Shown: positions 47,775 through 56,057 of the stretch, one piece after another | Position numbering within the stretch: the stretch's first letter is position 1 | Layout of the letters: each line of letters begins with the position of its first letter | Notes under the pieces: generated by a model | What the model was told of the DNA's origin: nothing | The model's input: the letters and a program-made list of their open reading frames with translations, nothing else | The model's database searches: none | Origin: an uncultured Eubacteriales bacterium | Lineage (GTDB): Bacteria; Bacillota; Clostridia; Lachnospirales; Lachnospiraceae | Reading direction: 5' to 3' | NCBI GenBank assembly: GCA_900314775.1 | Contig: OMWM01000001.1 | Span: 29,233 to 93,232, forward strand | DNA: 64,000 nucleotides | Made by a program: the position numbers and the translations under genes

Positions 47775-50021
47775 TTAAACCGGTGAAATCGGGTTCATAT
47801 CAAAATTAAAATATATATCTCTATCCAGTCTGGCTGCCGCCGCATAATGCTGAATATCTCTCTCGCAGCGAAGCAGCACTGCCTCATTCGTATGCCGCAG
47901 ATAAAGCACGTAGCGGTAACGGTCGCGGACCTTCGCAATGCCCGCGCGGACCGGCCCGAGCAGATACGGGTCTCTCCAGCCTGCCCTCTGCAGACGCGCA
48001 TGCAGCGCACCGGCTGCCGCTTCCGTCTGCGCATCATCCAGTCCTTCGAGCAGGATCTGCAGCATGCTGACCGCCGGCGGATAATGCATGAGCCTGCGGA
48101 ACTGAATCTCCTGACGGTAGAACGCCTCGTAATCCTGCGCCGCCGCCGTCTGAATGCAGTAATGCTCCGGCTGATAGGTCTGAATGACAACGCGGCCCGG
48201 TCTGCTGCCGCGCCCGGCACGTCCGGCCGCCTGCGTGACAAGCTGAAAGGTGCGTTCCGTCGACATGTAATCTCCGGTATGCATGGACAAATCCGCCGCC
48301 AGAATGCCGACCAGCGTCACATTCTCAAAGTCATGTCCCTTGACGATCATTTGCGTGCCGATCAGAATATCCGCCTTGCCCTGGGAAAAGGATGTCACCA
48401 TGTCCGCCACGGCATTTTTGCGGGATGCCGTATCGCGGTCCATCCTCATCACCGAGGCATCCGGAAATTCCCTGCGCACGATGCTCTCGACGCGCTGCGT
48501 GCCGATGCCGAACTTTCCTATATAAGGGGAACCGCATACAGGGCAGCGCTGCGGCATTCTCATCTGAAATCCGCAGTAATGGCATTTCAGGATGCCGCCG
48601 CTGTGCGCGGTCAGGGAAACATCGCAGTGCGGACACCGGATCACCTCACCGCAGCTGCGGCAGGACACAAAGCCCGCAAAGCCGCGCCGGTTGAGGAAAA
48701 GCATGATCTGCCCGCCGTCCTGCAGGGTCTCCTCCATGGCACCGCGCAGTGCCTTGCTGAAAATGCTGCGGTTGCCGGCCTTCAGTTCCTCGCGCATGTC
48801 CGCGATCTCTGTCTGCGGCAGTGCGCTGCCTTCTTTCGCCCGGCACGTCAGCGTGTGCAGCGAATAGGTTCCCTCCGATGCTTTCTTATAGGAAGAAAGT
48901 GACGGCGTGGCGGAGCCGAGAATCACCGCCGCATGGGCCAGGCGCGCTCTTTCGATCGCCGCTTCCCGCGCATCATACTTCGGTGTGGTCTCGCTTCGGT
49001 AGGCACCGTCGTGTTCCTCATCGACAATAATCAGTCCGGGATCGGAAAACGGGGCAAACAGCGCCGAGCGCGGTCCGATCATGATACTGGCCTCCCCGCT
49101 GCGGGCCGCCATGAACTGATCGTATTTCTCCCCGTCTGACAGCTGCGAATTCATCACGGCAATCCTGTCGCCGTATCGCCGCCGGAAACGGGCGACGGTC
49201 TGCGGCGTCAGCGAAATCTCGGGAATCAGCACTATCACCTGCCGCCCCTGCGCCAGGACATAGTCCATGACTTCCATATAGACCTCGGTCTTGCCGCTGC
49301 CGGTGATTCCGTAGAGCAGATGCACGCCGTCGCGCGTATTCCAGTCCGAACGGCAGCGGCTGACGGCATCCTTGATCTCCTGCGCCGCCTTCGCCTGCTG
49401 CGCATTCAGCACGGCATGCTCTGTTGTTACCATATTATAAGTATGCCGGCCGCGTACAATCTGCGTACTCGATGAAACCAGCACACCCGACTCCAGAAGA
49501 GGCTTCAGCGTACCCGCGGAAATATGCAGGCTGCCGCTGAGTTCTTCCTTCGTGACAAATCCCCGCCCGAGCACCGCCTCCAGCAGGCGGACACGGGCAG
49601 CGCGGTTCTTATAATGCCGGCTCTCCTCAAGGACAGCACGCGCCTTCTGCTGATCCGGCGCGGTGTAGACGGTTCTCGTCTTCTCACGGACCCGCCTTCT
49701 GACCGGCTGCACGGCGGCAAGAGCCTGCGACAGGGTGCCGTCGCAGTGCTCATGCATCCACACGGCAAGCTGAATCAGCTGCCGGTCGGCCGGCGGCGCA
49801 TCTTCTATAGAGGCCAGATCCCGGATCCGTTCTTCCGCGATCGACGGCTTACCGGAAAGGCCGATGATAAAGCCATGCATCATCCGGCCGCCCTCGCCAA
49901 GCGGCACCTTCACACGCGCGCCGACACAGGCCTTTGCCTCCAGCGCATCCGGCACGCGGTACTGAAATACCCGGTCCAGATTGCGTACGCCGGATTCGAT
50001 TACAATATCCGCATAGATCAT
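47775..50021 (-). CDS. priA: Primosomal replication restart helicase PriA
   Basis: PriA reloads the replisome at stalled forks. The 748-residue protein has an N-terminal DNA-binding part, a helicase core with YGITGSGKTEVYME, DEEHDGAYRSE and GTQMIVKGHDFENV, and a zinc region with CRSCGEVIRCPHC and CHYCGFQMR...CPVCGS. The start is the ATG at 50021 (MIYADIV) behind GGAGG, 13 bases after the upstream stop; the longer open frame would overlap the HAD gene and lacks similarity in its first 54 residues. Confidence 0.95.
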   Translation of the reverse strand: MIYADIVIESGVRNLDRVFQYRVPDALEAKACVGARVKVPLGEGGRMMHGFIIGLSGKPSIAEERIRDLASIEDAPPADRQLIQLAVWMHEHCDGTLSQALAAVQPVRRRVREKTRTVYTAPDQQKARAVLEESRHYKNRAARVRLLEAVLGRGFVTKEELSGSLHISAGTLKPLLESGVLVSSSTQIVRGRHTYNMVTTEHAVLNAQQAKAAQEIKDAVSRCRSDWNTRDGVHLLYGITGSGKTEVYMEVMDYVLAQGRQVIVLIPEISLTPQTVARFRRRYGDRIAVMNSQLSDGEKYDQFMAARSGEASIMIGPRSALFAPFSDPGLIIVDEEHDGAYRSETTPKYDAREAAIERARLAHAAVILGSATPSLSSYKKASEGTYSLHTLTCRAKEGSALPQTEIADMREELKAGNRSIFSKALRGAMEETLQDGGQIMLFLNRRGFAGFVSCRSCGEVIRCPHCDVSLTAHSGGILKCHYCGFQMRMPQRCPVCGSPYIGKFGIGTQRVESIVRREFPDASVMRMDRDTASRKNAVADMVTSFSQGKADILIGTQMIVKGHDFENVTLVGILAADLSMHTGDYMSTERTFQLVTQAAGRAGRGSRPGRVVIQTYQPEHYCIQTAAAQDYEAFYRQEIQFRRLMHYPPAVSMLQILLEGLDDAQTEAAAGALHARLQRAGWRDPYLLGPVRAGIAKVRDRYRYVLYLRHTNEAVLLRCERDIQHYAAAARLDRDIYFNFDMNPISPV

Positions 50022-50034
50022 CCGATCCTCCGCT

Positions 50035-50691
50035 TCATTCATAAACGCCAAGTATCTCTCCGAGTTCCTCCACGGTGCGCGCCACGCGGACCGCGCCTGC
50101 CTCTTCCAGCTCGCCTTCCTGCGCGTAGCCGAAATATACGCCGATGCCGTCGATGCCGTTGGCACGCGCACCTTCCATATCATAGCTGCGGTCGCCGATC
50201 ATCACGGCCTGCGCTCTGCTGCCGCCTTCCACGCCGAACTGCCGCAGCGTCTCGGCGACGACCTCCGGCTTGCTCTCTCTCGTGCCGTCCAGATAGCTGC
50301 CGACCACCAGATCAAAATAGCGGTGCAGGTCATATTTGTCCAGGATGCGGAGCGTGTACACCTCCGGCTTGGAAGTCGCCACGGCCAGCCTGCGCCCGCT
50401 CTCTCTGAGACTGCGCAGCAGCGCCGGGATCCCCGGAATCACCTTGTTCTCAAATATACCGATATCATTAAAACGCTCCCGGTAAAGAGCCACGGCACGC
50501 TCTGCCTGGTCCTCATCCATATGGCAGAAACGCATGTATTCATCTCGAAGAGGCGGCCCGATAAAACTGGTCAGTTCCTCTGCCCTTTTCTCAATTCCCA
50601 TCCGGTGCAGGGAATACTGCACCGACTTCGTGATCCCCTCGCCGGGGTCCGTAAGGGTTCCGTCAAGATCAAATAAGATGTAATCGTACAT
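50035..50691 (-). CDS. HAD family phosphatase, Gph/PpaX-like
   Basis: A 218-residue HAD phosphatase with motif I FDLDGTLTDPGEG, motif II VATSKPEVYT, and motifs III/IV ESKPEVVAETL and MIGDRSYDMEGARANG. The cap and order resemble phosphoglycolate phosphatase and pyrophosphatase PpaX; the substrate cannot be read from sequence. It is the first gene of the long run that continues with priA, def, fmt and onwards to folA, and has a clear promoter. Confidence 0.88.
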   Translation of the reverse strand: MYDYILFDLDGTLTDPGEGITKSVQYSLHRMGIEKRAEELTSFIGPPLRDEYMRFCHMDEDQAERAVALYRERFNDIGIFENKVIPGIPALLRSLRESGRRLAVATSKPEVYTLRILDKYDLHRYFDLVVGSYLDGTRESKPEVVAETLRQFGVEGGSRAQAVMIGDRSYDMEGARANGIDGIGVYFGYAQEGELEEAGAVRVARTVEELGEILGVYE

Positions 50692-50753
50692 GGCCGCCGA
50701 CCCTCCTGAAACGCTCCGGCAGACAGGATCTGCCGTTTTGACTCTATCGTTTT

Positions 50754-50782
50754 ATTTTATCATAAGGTTCTTACTGTGGCAA
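50754..50782 (-). promoter_or_regulatory. Promoter of the gph-priA-def-fmt run
   Basis: TTGCCA (50777-50782) and TAAAAT (50754-50759) on the minus strand are 17 bases apart, with a TG extension before the -10. The leader contains a short GGCAGA/TCTGCC hairpin. Confidence 0.7.
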
Positions 50783-50840
50783 TCATGCAAGACAGTCCCC
50801 CTGATTATTGTCTGACACTGCAAAACTATTTACAAAAAAT

Positions 50841-50862
50841 AATGTACAAATATAGGTACATT
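50841..50862. promoter_or_regulatory. Dyad upstream of the lactate permease promoter
   Basis: AATGTAC and GTACATT are perfect 7-base inverted arms separated by 8 bases, ending 22 bases before the -35 box of the lctP promoter. A second dyad, CATAC-N3-GTATG, lies inside the promoter spacer (50894-50906). Both are candidate sites for a lactate-responsive regulator. Confidence 0.5.
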
Positions 50863-50884
50863 TATAAAATTTGCACTAATAAGC

Positions 50885-50913
50885 TTGCCTTGCCATACAT
50901 TGTATGCTAAAAT
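50885..50913 (+). promoter_or_regulatory. Promoter of the lactate permease gene
   Basis: TTGCCT (50885-50890) and TAAAAT (50908-50913) are 17 bases apart on the plus strand. The leader would be about 170 bases, unusually long, with GC-rich self-complementary parts such as GAGAC (51006-51010) and GTCTC near 51054; no known riboswitch was recognised in it. Confidence 0.6.
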
Positions 50914-51090
50914 ATCCATAGTTCAGGAATAGAACGCATTCTCCTTTGGAGCTGCGTGAGAGGTACAGAATCTGGTTTTGCTTTCGCCAAATTCGTTGCC
51001 TGTATGAGACAGAATGACATGATCTGCCGCATCTGACAATACCCCGACCGCGGGTCTCAGGAGGAAAACATATTAATAGGAGGTTATGTT

Positions 51091-52797
51091 ATGTATGCGC
51101 TTATAGCTTTTATTCCTATCATCTTAGTCGTAGTACTGATGATCGCCTTTAACTGGCCGGCTAAGAGAGCACTTCCATTATCATGGTTAGTTTCCCTCAT
51201 TATCGCCGTTGCCGTATGGCATCTGTCATTCTACCACTCGATTCAGCAGACAATCCTCGGATTCCTGGCTGGTTTCGAAGTACTTGTAATCATCTTCGGT
51301 GCTATCCTGATCATGAACACACTTTCAAGATCTGGCGCCATGGCAGCTATCAACGGAATGTTCACACACATTTCCCCTGATATCCGTATCCAGGCTATCA
51401 TCATCGGCTTCATCTTCGGTGCATTCATCGAGGGTGCCGCTGGTTTCGGTACACCTGCAGCTCTGGCAGCTCCGCTGCTGATCAGTGTAGGCTTCCCGCC
51501 TCTTGCTGCTGCTATCATCGCACTCGAGTTCAACTCCGTTCCTGTATGTTTCGGTGCCGTAGGTACACCTACCAACTCGGCATTCGCAACCGTTCAGGAA
51601 TCTGTTTCCCAGATCGAGGGCATCCAGGATACAGATGCGTGGAGACTTGCACTTACCAAGTATTCAGCTATCAACATGGCTTGCTGTACTTTCCTGATCC
51701 TCATCGTAGGTATCGGTATCCTCTGCAAGCAGTTCGGTAAGAACAAGAAGTTCTCAGATGTAGTTCCGATGATCCCTTACATCATCTTCGTAGGTGTTGT
51801 ATTCGATGCTATCTATCTCATCATCGCTTCCAACATCGGACCAGAACTTACTTCTCTCGTTGCAGCTGTAATCACTCTGTTCGTTGTCATCTTCACAACC
51901 AACAAGGGATTCCTCGTACCGAAGGAAACACTTACATTTGATCCTAAGGATCAGTGGGATAAGAGCTGGGTCAGCACCACAGAGGTTCCGGAGCCGAAGC
52001 ATTCCGATATGAACCTGTTCCTTGCATGGACACCTTACCTCATCATCGGTGTCGTTCTCGTAGTTACCCGTGTTGCTCAGAAGGCTGGCGTTGCGTTCTT
52101 CGATAAGATGAAGACATTCACAGTCGGTACCGGTACAAGCGGCGCAATCATGGGCGGCGACTGGAACTGGGCAATCCTTTGGAGCCCTGGCGTAACATTC
52201 ATCATCGTTGCAATCATCACATTTGCACTGCATAAGATGAACGGTGAAGCCATCAAGGGTGCTTTCCACGATACATTCAAGATGGTTACCGGCGCTGCCA
52301 TCGCTCTTCTGTTCGGCTGCGCAATGGTTTACATCTTCCGTAACACGAACGTTGATGCTGTTGCTGCTGGTGAGACCGGTGCAATCGCGAACTCCATGCT
52401 GTATGTAATGGGCGAGGCACTTTCCAACATCTTCCAGAAAGCTTACGTAATCATCGCTCCGTTCATCGGTGTACTTGGTGCTTTCATGTCAGGTTCCAAC
52501 ACCGTATCCAACACCCTGTTCTCAGGTCTCCAGCATCAGGCTGCAATCTCTGCAGGTCTGCCGGCTGTTATCATCGTAGCCCTTCAGAACAACGGTGGTG
52601 CTATCGGTAACATGGTCTGCGTTAACAACGTAGTTGCTGCTACTGCTACAACTGGTACAATCGGTAACGAAGGTAAGATCATCAGAACAAACGCTCTGCC
52701 GATGTTCCTTCTGAGTGTACTTGTTATCGTCGTAGCTTCCATCATGATCTTCGTACTGGGTATCAACCCGGATGCAGATCTCGGCTACACTGGCTGA
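51091..52797 (+). CDS. lctP: L-lactate permease
   Basis: A 568-residue LctP-family transporter that imports lactate with protons. It has about 13 hydrophobic segments and family blocks GAILIMNTLSRSGAM, GAFIEGAAGFGTPAALAAPLL, PTNSAFATV and GAFMSGSNTVSNTLFSGLQ. The codon choice is strongly restricted to a few preferred codons compared with neighbours, as in highly expressed genes. The ATG follows AGGAGG. With the LctD-like gene at the left edge and the Rnf complex it fits growth on lactate. Confidence 0.96.
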   Translation: MYALIAFIPIILVVVLMIAFNWPAKRALPLSWLVSLIIAVAVWHLSFYHSIQQTILGFLAGFEVLVIIFGAILIMNTLSRSGAMAAINGMFTHISPDIRIQAIIIGFIFGAFIEGAAGFGTPAALAAPLLISVGFPPLAAAIIALEFNSVPVCFGAVGTPTNSAFATVQESVSQIEGIQDTDAWRLALTKYSAINMACCTFLILIVGIGILCKQFGKNKKFSDVVPMIPYIIFVGVVFDAIYLIIASNIGPELTSLVAAVITLFVVIFTTNKGFLVPKETLTFDPKDQWDKSWVSTTEVPEPKHSDMNLFLAWTPYLIIGVVLVVTRVAQKAGVAFFDKMKTFTVGTGTSGAIMGGDWNWAILWSPGVTFIIVAIITFALHKMNGEAIKGAFHDTFKMVTGAAIALLFGCAMVYIFRNTNVDAVAAGETGAIANSMLYVMGEALSNIFQKAYVIIAPFIGVLGAFMSGSNTVSNTLFSGLQHQAAISAGLPAVIIVALQNNGGAIGNMVCVNNVVAATATTGTIGNEGKIIRTNALPMFLLSVLVIVVASIMIFVLGINPDADLGYTG

Positions 52798-52832
52798 TTG
52801 GAATTGACAAATCCTTCATAGTAAGGTAAAAA

Positions 52833-52872
52833 GAAGCGGGAATGCATTCAATGCATTTCCGCTTCAATTTTT
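52833..52872 (+). terminator. Terminator after lctP
   Basis: GAAGCGGGAATGCAT and ATGCATTTCCGCTTC form a 15-bp stem (one G-U pair) with a 3-base loop, followed by AATTTTT on the plus strand. Confidence 0.92.
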
Positions 52873-52894
52873 AAAAAATGAGGTGTATCGGTTT

Positions 52895-53164
52895 ATGATT
52901 CTTTCTATTATTCTTGTATGCGTATTTGGCGCCCTGACAATTGCATCCGCCTACTTCTTCTACGGCATCGGAACACAGTTTTTCTTTGCCATCGGCAGCG
53001 TAATCTTTATTTTCTGGTTGATCATCACAGATTATATCAAGAAGAAACAGCAAAAGCGCGATGAAGAACGAAAAAAGAGTACCCATATCGAATCATCACT
53101 GAAAGATAAGGATACTCCTAACGATATCAAGAATGTCGCACATCGTTCAACCAAGAACCTGTAA
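52895..53164 (+). CDS. Small two-helix membrane protein, hypothetical
   Basis: An 89-residue protein with two adjacent hydrophobic helices (about 1-22 and 26-44) and a charged cytoplasmic tail rich in Lys, Glu and Asp (KKKQQKRDEERKK). I do not recognise a family. The start is the ATG at 52895 behind GAGGTG; an upstream GTG in frame sits inside that ribosome binding site. It lies just after the lctP terminator, so it would be expressed by read-through, and its stop codon touches the end of the opposing RelA/SpoT-domain gene. Confidence 0.6.
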   Translation: MILSIILVCVFGALTIASAYFFYGIGTQFFFAIGSVIFIFWLIITDYIKKKQQKRDEERKKSTHIESSLKDKDTPNDIKNVAHRSTKNL

Positions 53165-55030
53165 TCAGATTTTATCTATATTCTCGATCATCTCCGATCG
53201 GATCTCATGCAGCAACTTATGGTAAAAGGCCTGACCGCCTTTTACTATGTTGTAGCGTGCCCGATCGCCATTCACCTGATGGCGGTCAAACGTGCATTCC
53301 ATTACATATTTCTCATCATATTTGCCATAACTGCCGATCACATCCCCGCCTTCGGCGACGCAGGAAGCCTTGAACAGGTAAACGGCAGGTTCATCCGTCG
53401 GTATATTCCAGCCCTCAAACAGCTTCTCACCTATCTCACGGCTGCAGGTATAGATATGGGCATACCGTCCGGCCATTCTCGTAAAATCATAGACTCTGAA
53501 TTTCTCGAGCCAGCGCTCATCCAGCCATCCATTCTCCTTTTCATCCGACATGATAATACATACCGGCATCGTCCGGCTGTCTGACAGGATCAGGTCACGG
53601 ATTTTCCAGATCTGCTGCTCTTTGATAATTCTGCGCGATGTCGTCAGATACCGTACATCAAAAATACCGATGCGGTCTGAAATATACGAATAAAACATCG
53701 GGCAGCTGAAATAACGGTTGATATAGAAGCTCTGATCCGACGCGGTCGCATAGGCATTGCGGACCTCCAGCATCTGTCTTCCGTCCTTCTCCCGCCAGCA
53801 GGAAGCCTCTGTCACCCAGATCTGACCGGGTGCCTCACAGTCCACATTCGTGCTCTCAAGGCTCCAGTATTCCTCTTCCGGCTTATAGGTAAAGGCAATC
53901 GAATAGCCGAGCTGCCTGTGCGTAAATGTCTCCGGTTCCTTCGGGAGCGACGGCTCGATGCCGCCGAACTTATCGCGCAGCCAGGAGCAGGCAATTCTCG
54001 CCGCCTCAATCATCGCCTCATGCAGCGGATATTTGTAGCTGCTCAGATTCACCCTCGCATTAAAGACATACTTCTTCTGGAAAACGCTCATCGTATGGAA
54101 CGTGAACTCGTCACCCAGCGTCTCATTGCCATCATCAAATACATCCTTGTCGTGGAAAATCTTCTCCATTCGTTCATCGTGAATGACCGCACGGTTTACG
54201 AGCGCAATGATCGTATTCGCATTGATCGGGACCGTACGCGGCTGTGCCAGCAGTTCGTCGATCAGCACCTGCCGCTGCGTCTTGTACAGGAGCTTGCCGA
54301 TATTGTTCTCCGAATGATCCTGGTCCAGAATCTCCTCGATCTCCGGATAAATCGGCTTGTCTTTCATGCGGAGACGGTAATGCGCCTTGATCATGCCGGC
54401 CCAGTTGCCCTCCTTGTAAAGGTCATGGCCGAGATTCTCAAACAGCGATACAAGAGACTTGTCGCAAAGCTCGAGCGTAGCCAGTATACTGTTGAAGTAG
54501 CGCGATACGCTGCCGCGCCCCGACCAGAGGTCGCCGCCCTTGTACTTCATATCGTGCTCGATCTCATGCCATCCTTCGAAGAAAACCGTCTTCAGCTGGA
54601 TCTCCACAGTATCATCAATGCACATATTCCAGGTCTCCGGAGAAATCTGCGCCTTCAGGTATTCCGGCAGACGGAATACGCCGTTGATCTTCATCGGCTT
54701 GAATTCCTCATCCTTCTGCTCGGTTTCTGACCATTCGACAAGACTGAACAGATTTTCCAGTATATTTTTGCAAATACGAAGATCGTCTTCGAAGTACAGA
54801 TCGACACGTACACCGACCAGATCCTGTATTTTCTTGTTCTCATTGTATTCTTTAATCTGAAATTTTCTCTCAAGTGACTCTGCTGTCTTCACGCGGGAAA
54901 AAATGCGGTAATAGATGCCGCACTGCTTCAGGCGCTCTTCCACCAGATGTCTCAGTTCCACCTCAACAATAACCGGAACACGGACATTTTCCGCTATTTC
55001 CTCTCTGCTGAAAGTAACCTTTTCACTCAT
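53165..55030 (-). CDS. RelA/SpoT-synthetase-domain protein with large unknown C-terminal part
   Basis: A 621-residue soluble protein. The N-terminal third carries a (p)ppGpp-synthetase-like fold: YRIFSRVKTAESLERKF (about 41-57), DLVGVRVDLYFEDDL (about 70-84) and VEIQLKTVFFEGWHEIEHD with MKYK (about 142-164). The nucleotide-stacking YRSLH segment normally between these is not seen; the equivalent region reads NGVFRLPEYL. There is no hydrolase domain, TGS or ACT. Residues about 190-300 are helical, and about 320-621 form a region I do not recognise. It could be an alarmone synthetase, a toxin-like nucleotide or tRNA pyrophosphokinase, or inactive. The ATG at 55030 follows AAAGGTG. Confidence 0.75.
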   Translation of the reverse strand: MSEKVTFSREEIAENVRVPVIVEVELRHLVEERLKQCGIYYRIFSRVKTAESLERKFQIKEYNENKKIQDLVGVRVDLYFEDDLRICKNILENLFSLVEWSETEQKDEEFKPMKINGVFRLPEYLKAQISPETWNMCIDDTVEIQLKTVFFEGWHEIEHDMKYKGGDLWSGRGSVSRYFNSILATLELCDKSLVSLFENLGHDLYKEGNWAGMIKAHYRLRMKDKPIYPEIEEILDQDHSENNIGKLLYKTQRQVLIDELLAQPRTVPINANTIIALVNRAVIHDERMEKIFHDKDVFDDGNETLGDEFTFHTMSVFQKKYVFNARVNLSSYKYPLHEAMIEAARIACSWLRDKFGGIEPSLPKEPETFTHRQLGYSIAFTYKPEEEYWSLESTNVDCEAPGQIWVTEASCWREKDGRQMLEVRNAYATASDQSFYINRYFSCPMFYSYISDRIGIFDVRYLTTSRRIIKEQQIWKIRDLILSDSRTMPVCIIMSDEKENGWLDERWLEKFRVYDFTRMAGRYAHIYTCSREIGEKLFEGWNIPTDEPAVYLFKASCVAEGGDVIGSYGKYDEKYVMECTFDRHQVNGDRARYNIVKGGQAFYHKLLHEIRSEMIENIDKI

Positions 55031-55058
55031 AAATATTACACACCTTTCCACGTTATAT

Positions 55059-55087
55059 ATTATCACATAAGCGCGGAGAAATGTCGT
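55059..55087 (-). promoter_or_regulatory. Probable promoter of the RelA/SpoT-domain gene
   Basis: On the minus strand an extended -10 (TG, one base, GATAAT at 55059-55064) lies 17 bases from ACGACA (55082-55087), a poor -35. The transcript would have a leader of about 25 bases. Confidence 0.45.
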
Positions 55088-55129
55088 TTATAATACACAT
55101 AAATACAGTTTTAGAAAAATTTAATATAG

Positions 55130-55172
55130 AAAAAACTCTGTCTCCGCTCTTTCATATCCTGCGGGGACAGAG
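55130..55172 (-). terminator. Terminator after the lipoprotein gene
   Basis: ACTCTGTCCCCGC and GCGGAGACAGAGT pair with one mismatch, and TTTTTT follows on the minus strand. It lies about 50 bases after the stop at 55221. Confidence 0.75.
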
Positions 55173-55220
55173 TCTGTCACTGTCAAATATTTATTCAGTT
55201 TTTCTGATTAATCATTCATC

Positions 55221-55856
55221 TCACTGCAGGCTTTCAAGCAGCGAATAATCCGTCACGGAAGCTGTATCCAGCTCTGTGCCGTCCGGCGTATCATACTCCT
55301 CGTTCTGGCCAAGCTGCTTCGATGAAATCTCTTCTTCACTGACAGCGCCGTTACTCAGCGTGAGCAGGCTGATGACCTCACCGCCCATATGTCCGTAAAG
55401 CTTATAGATGCCGGCGCCGGATGCATTGCTGTACAGCATCGAATGCCCGCCGCTGAAGGTGCCCACCTGTACGGCTGCACCATCCTCGATCGTATAGACA
55501 TACCACTGGTAATCCGCCTCACAGGTGCCGTTCAGCACCAGAAGCTCGGCAATGCCGTCCTGATCCATATCGAAAACCGTATATTCATCAAACTCATTGG
55601 AAGCATACTGCCCCAGAATCCCTTCATACAGAGAATAATCCGGGGTCTGTGCCGCTGTCTGCACGGTCTCGCTCACGGTCTCTGCAGCGGTTTCAGGCGC
55701 CTCAGAATCCGTCTGCAGCTGCGTCTCCTTCTGCGCCGCAGCTGTCTCCGTCTTGCTTGCAGATGAAGACGAAGAAGAACTGCTGGCAGGCGCTGAGCAC
55801 GCCGTCAGGGCAGCCAGAGAAACAGCAAGTATAATCGCGTAACTGCATTTTTTCAT
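55221..55856 (-). CDS. Lipoprotein of unknown function
   Basis: A 211-residue exported protein with a lipoprotein signal (LTAC lipobox near residue 20), then a serine run and a Thr/Glu/Ala-rich linker to about residue 75. The C-terminal part (about 76-205) has the phrase YTVFDMDQDGIAELLVLNG, which resembles calcium-binding DxDxDG repeats found in many Lachnospiraceae surface lipoproteins. The ATG at 55856 follows GGGAGG. It is a single-gene unit with promoter and terminator. Function unknown. Confidence 0.75.
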   Translation of the reverse strand: MKKCSYAIILAVSLAALTACSAPASSSSSSSSASKTETAAAQKETQLQTDSEAPETAAETVSETVQTAAQTPDYSLYEGILGQYASNEFDEYTVFDMDQDGIAELLVLNGTCEADYQWYVYTIEDGAAVQVGTFSGGHSMLYSNASGAGIYKLYGHMGGEVISLLTLSNGAVSEEEISSKQLGQNEEYDTPDGTELDTASVTDYSLLESLQ

Positions 55857-55886
55857 ATCGTCATTCCTCCCTTTGATTATGAATTT

Positions 55887-55914
55887 ATCATAACACAGCA
55901 CCCGCAAAAGTCAA
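55887..55914 (-). promoter_or_regulatory. Promoter of the lipoprotein gene
   Basis: TTGACT (55909-55914) and TATGAT (55887-55892) on the minus strand are separated by 16 bases. Confidence 0.6.
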
Positions 55915-56001
55915 ACCGCCGCGCGGGCCTGCAAAAAGCCTACATAAAACGGGAATTGTTCGCAAAATACATAGCAAAAGATGCAAAATACGGGCTAAAC
56001 G

Positions 56002-56010
56002 TGATATAAT
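56002..56010 (+). promoter_or_regulatory. Extended -10 promoter of the flavodiiron gene
   Basis: TGATATAAT (TATAAT at 56005-56010) has the TGN extension; no clear -35 was seen. It gives a leader of about 40 bases before the ATG at 56058. Confidence 0.6.
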
Positions 56011-56057
56011 AAAGTAACGTTAAAACGCAGTAATTATGTATTTTAGGAGTGTTTATT

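Noticed and set aside
52804..52832. TTGACA-N17-TAAAAA on the plus strand after lctP as a promoter for the small membrane protein
   Set aside because: The -10 is poor, and any transcript would run at once into the strong lctP terminator hairpin.
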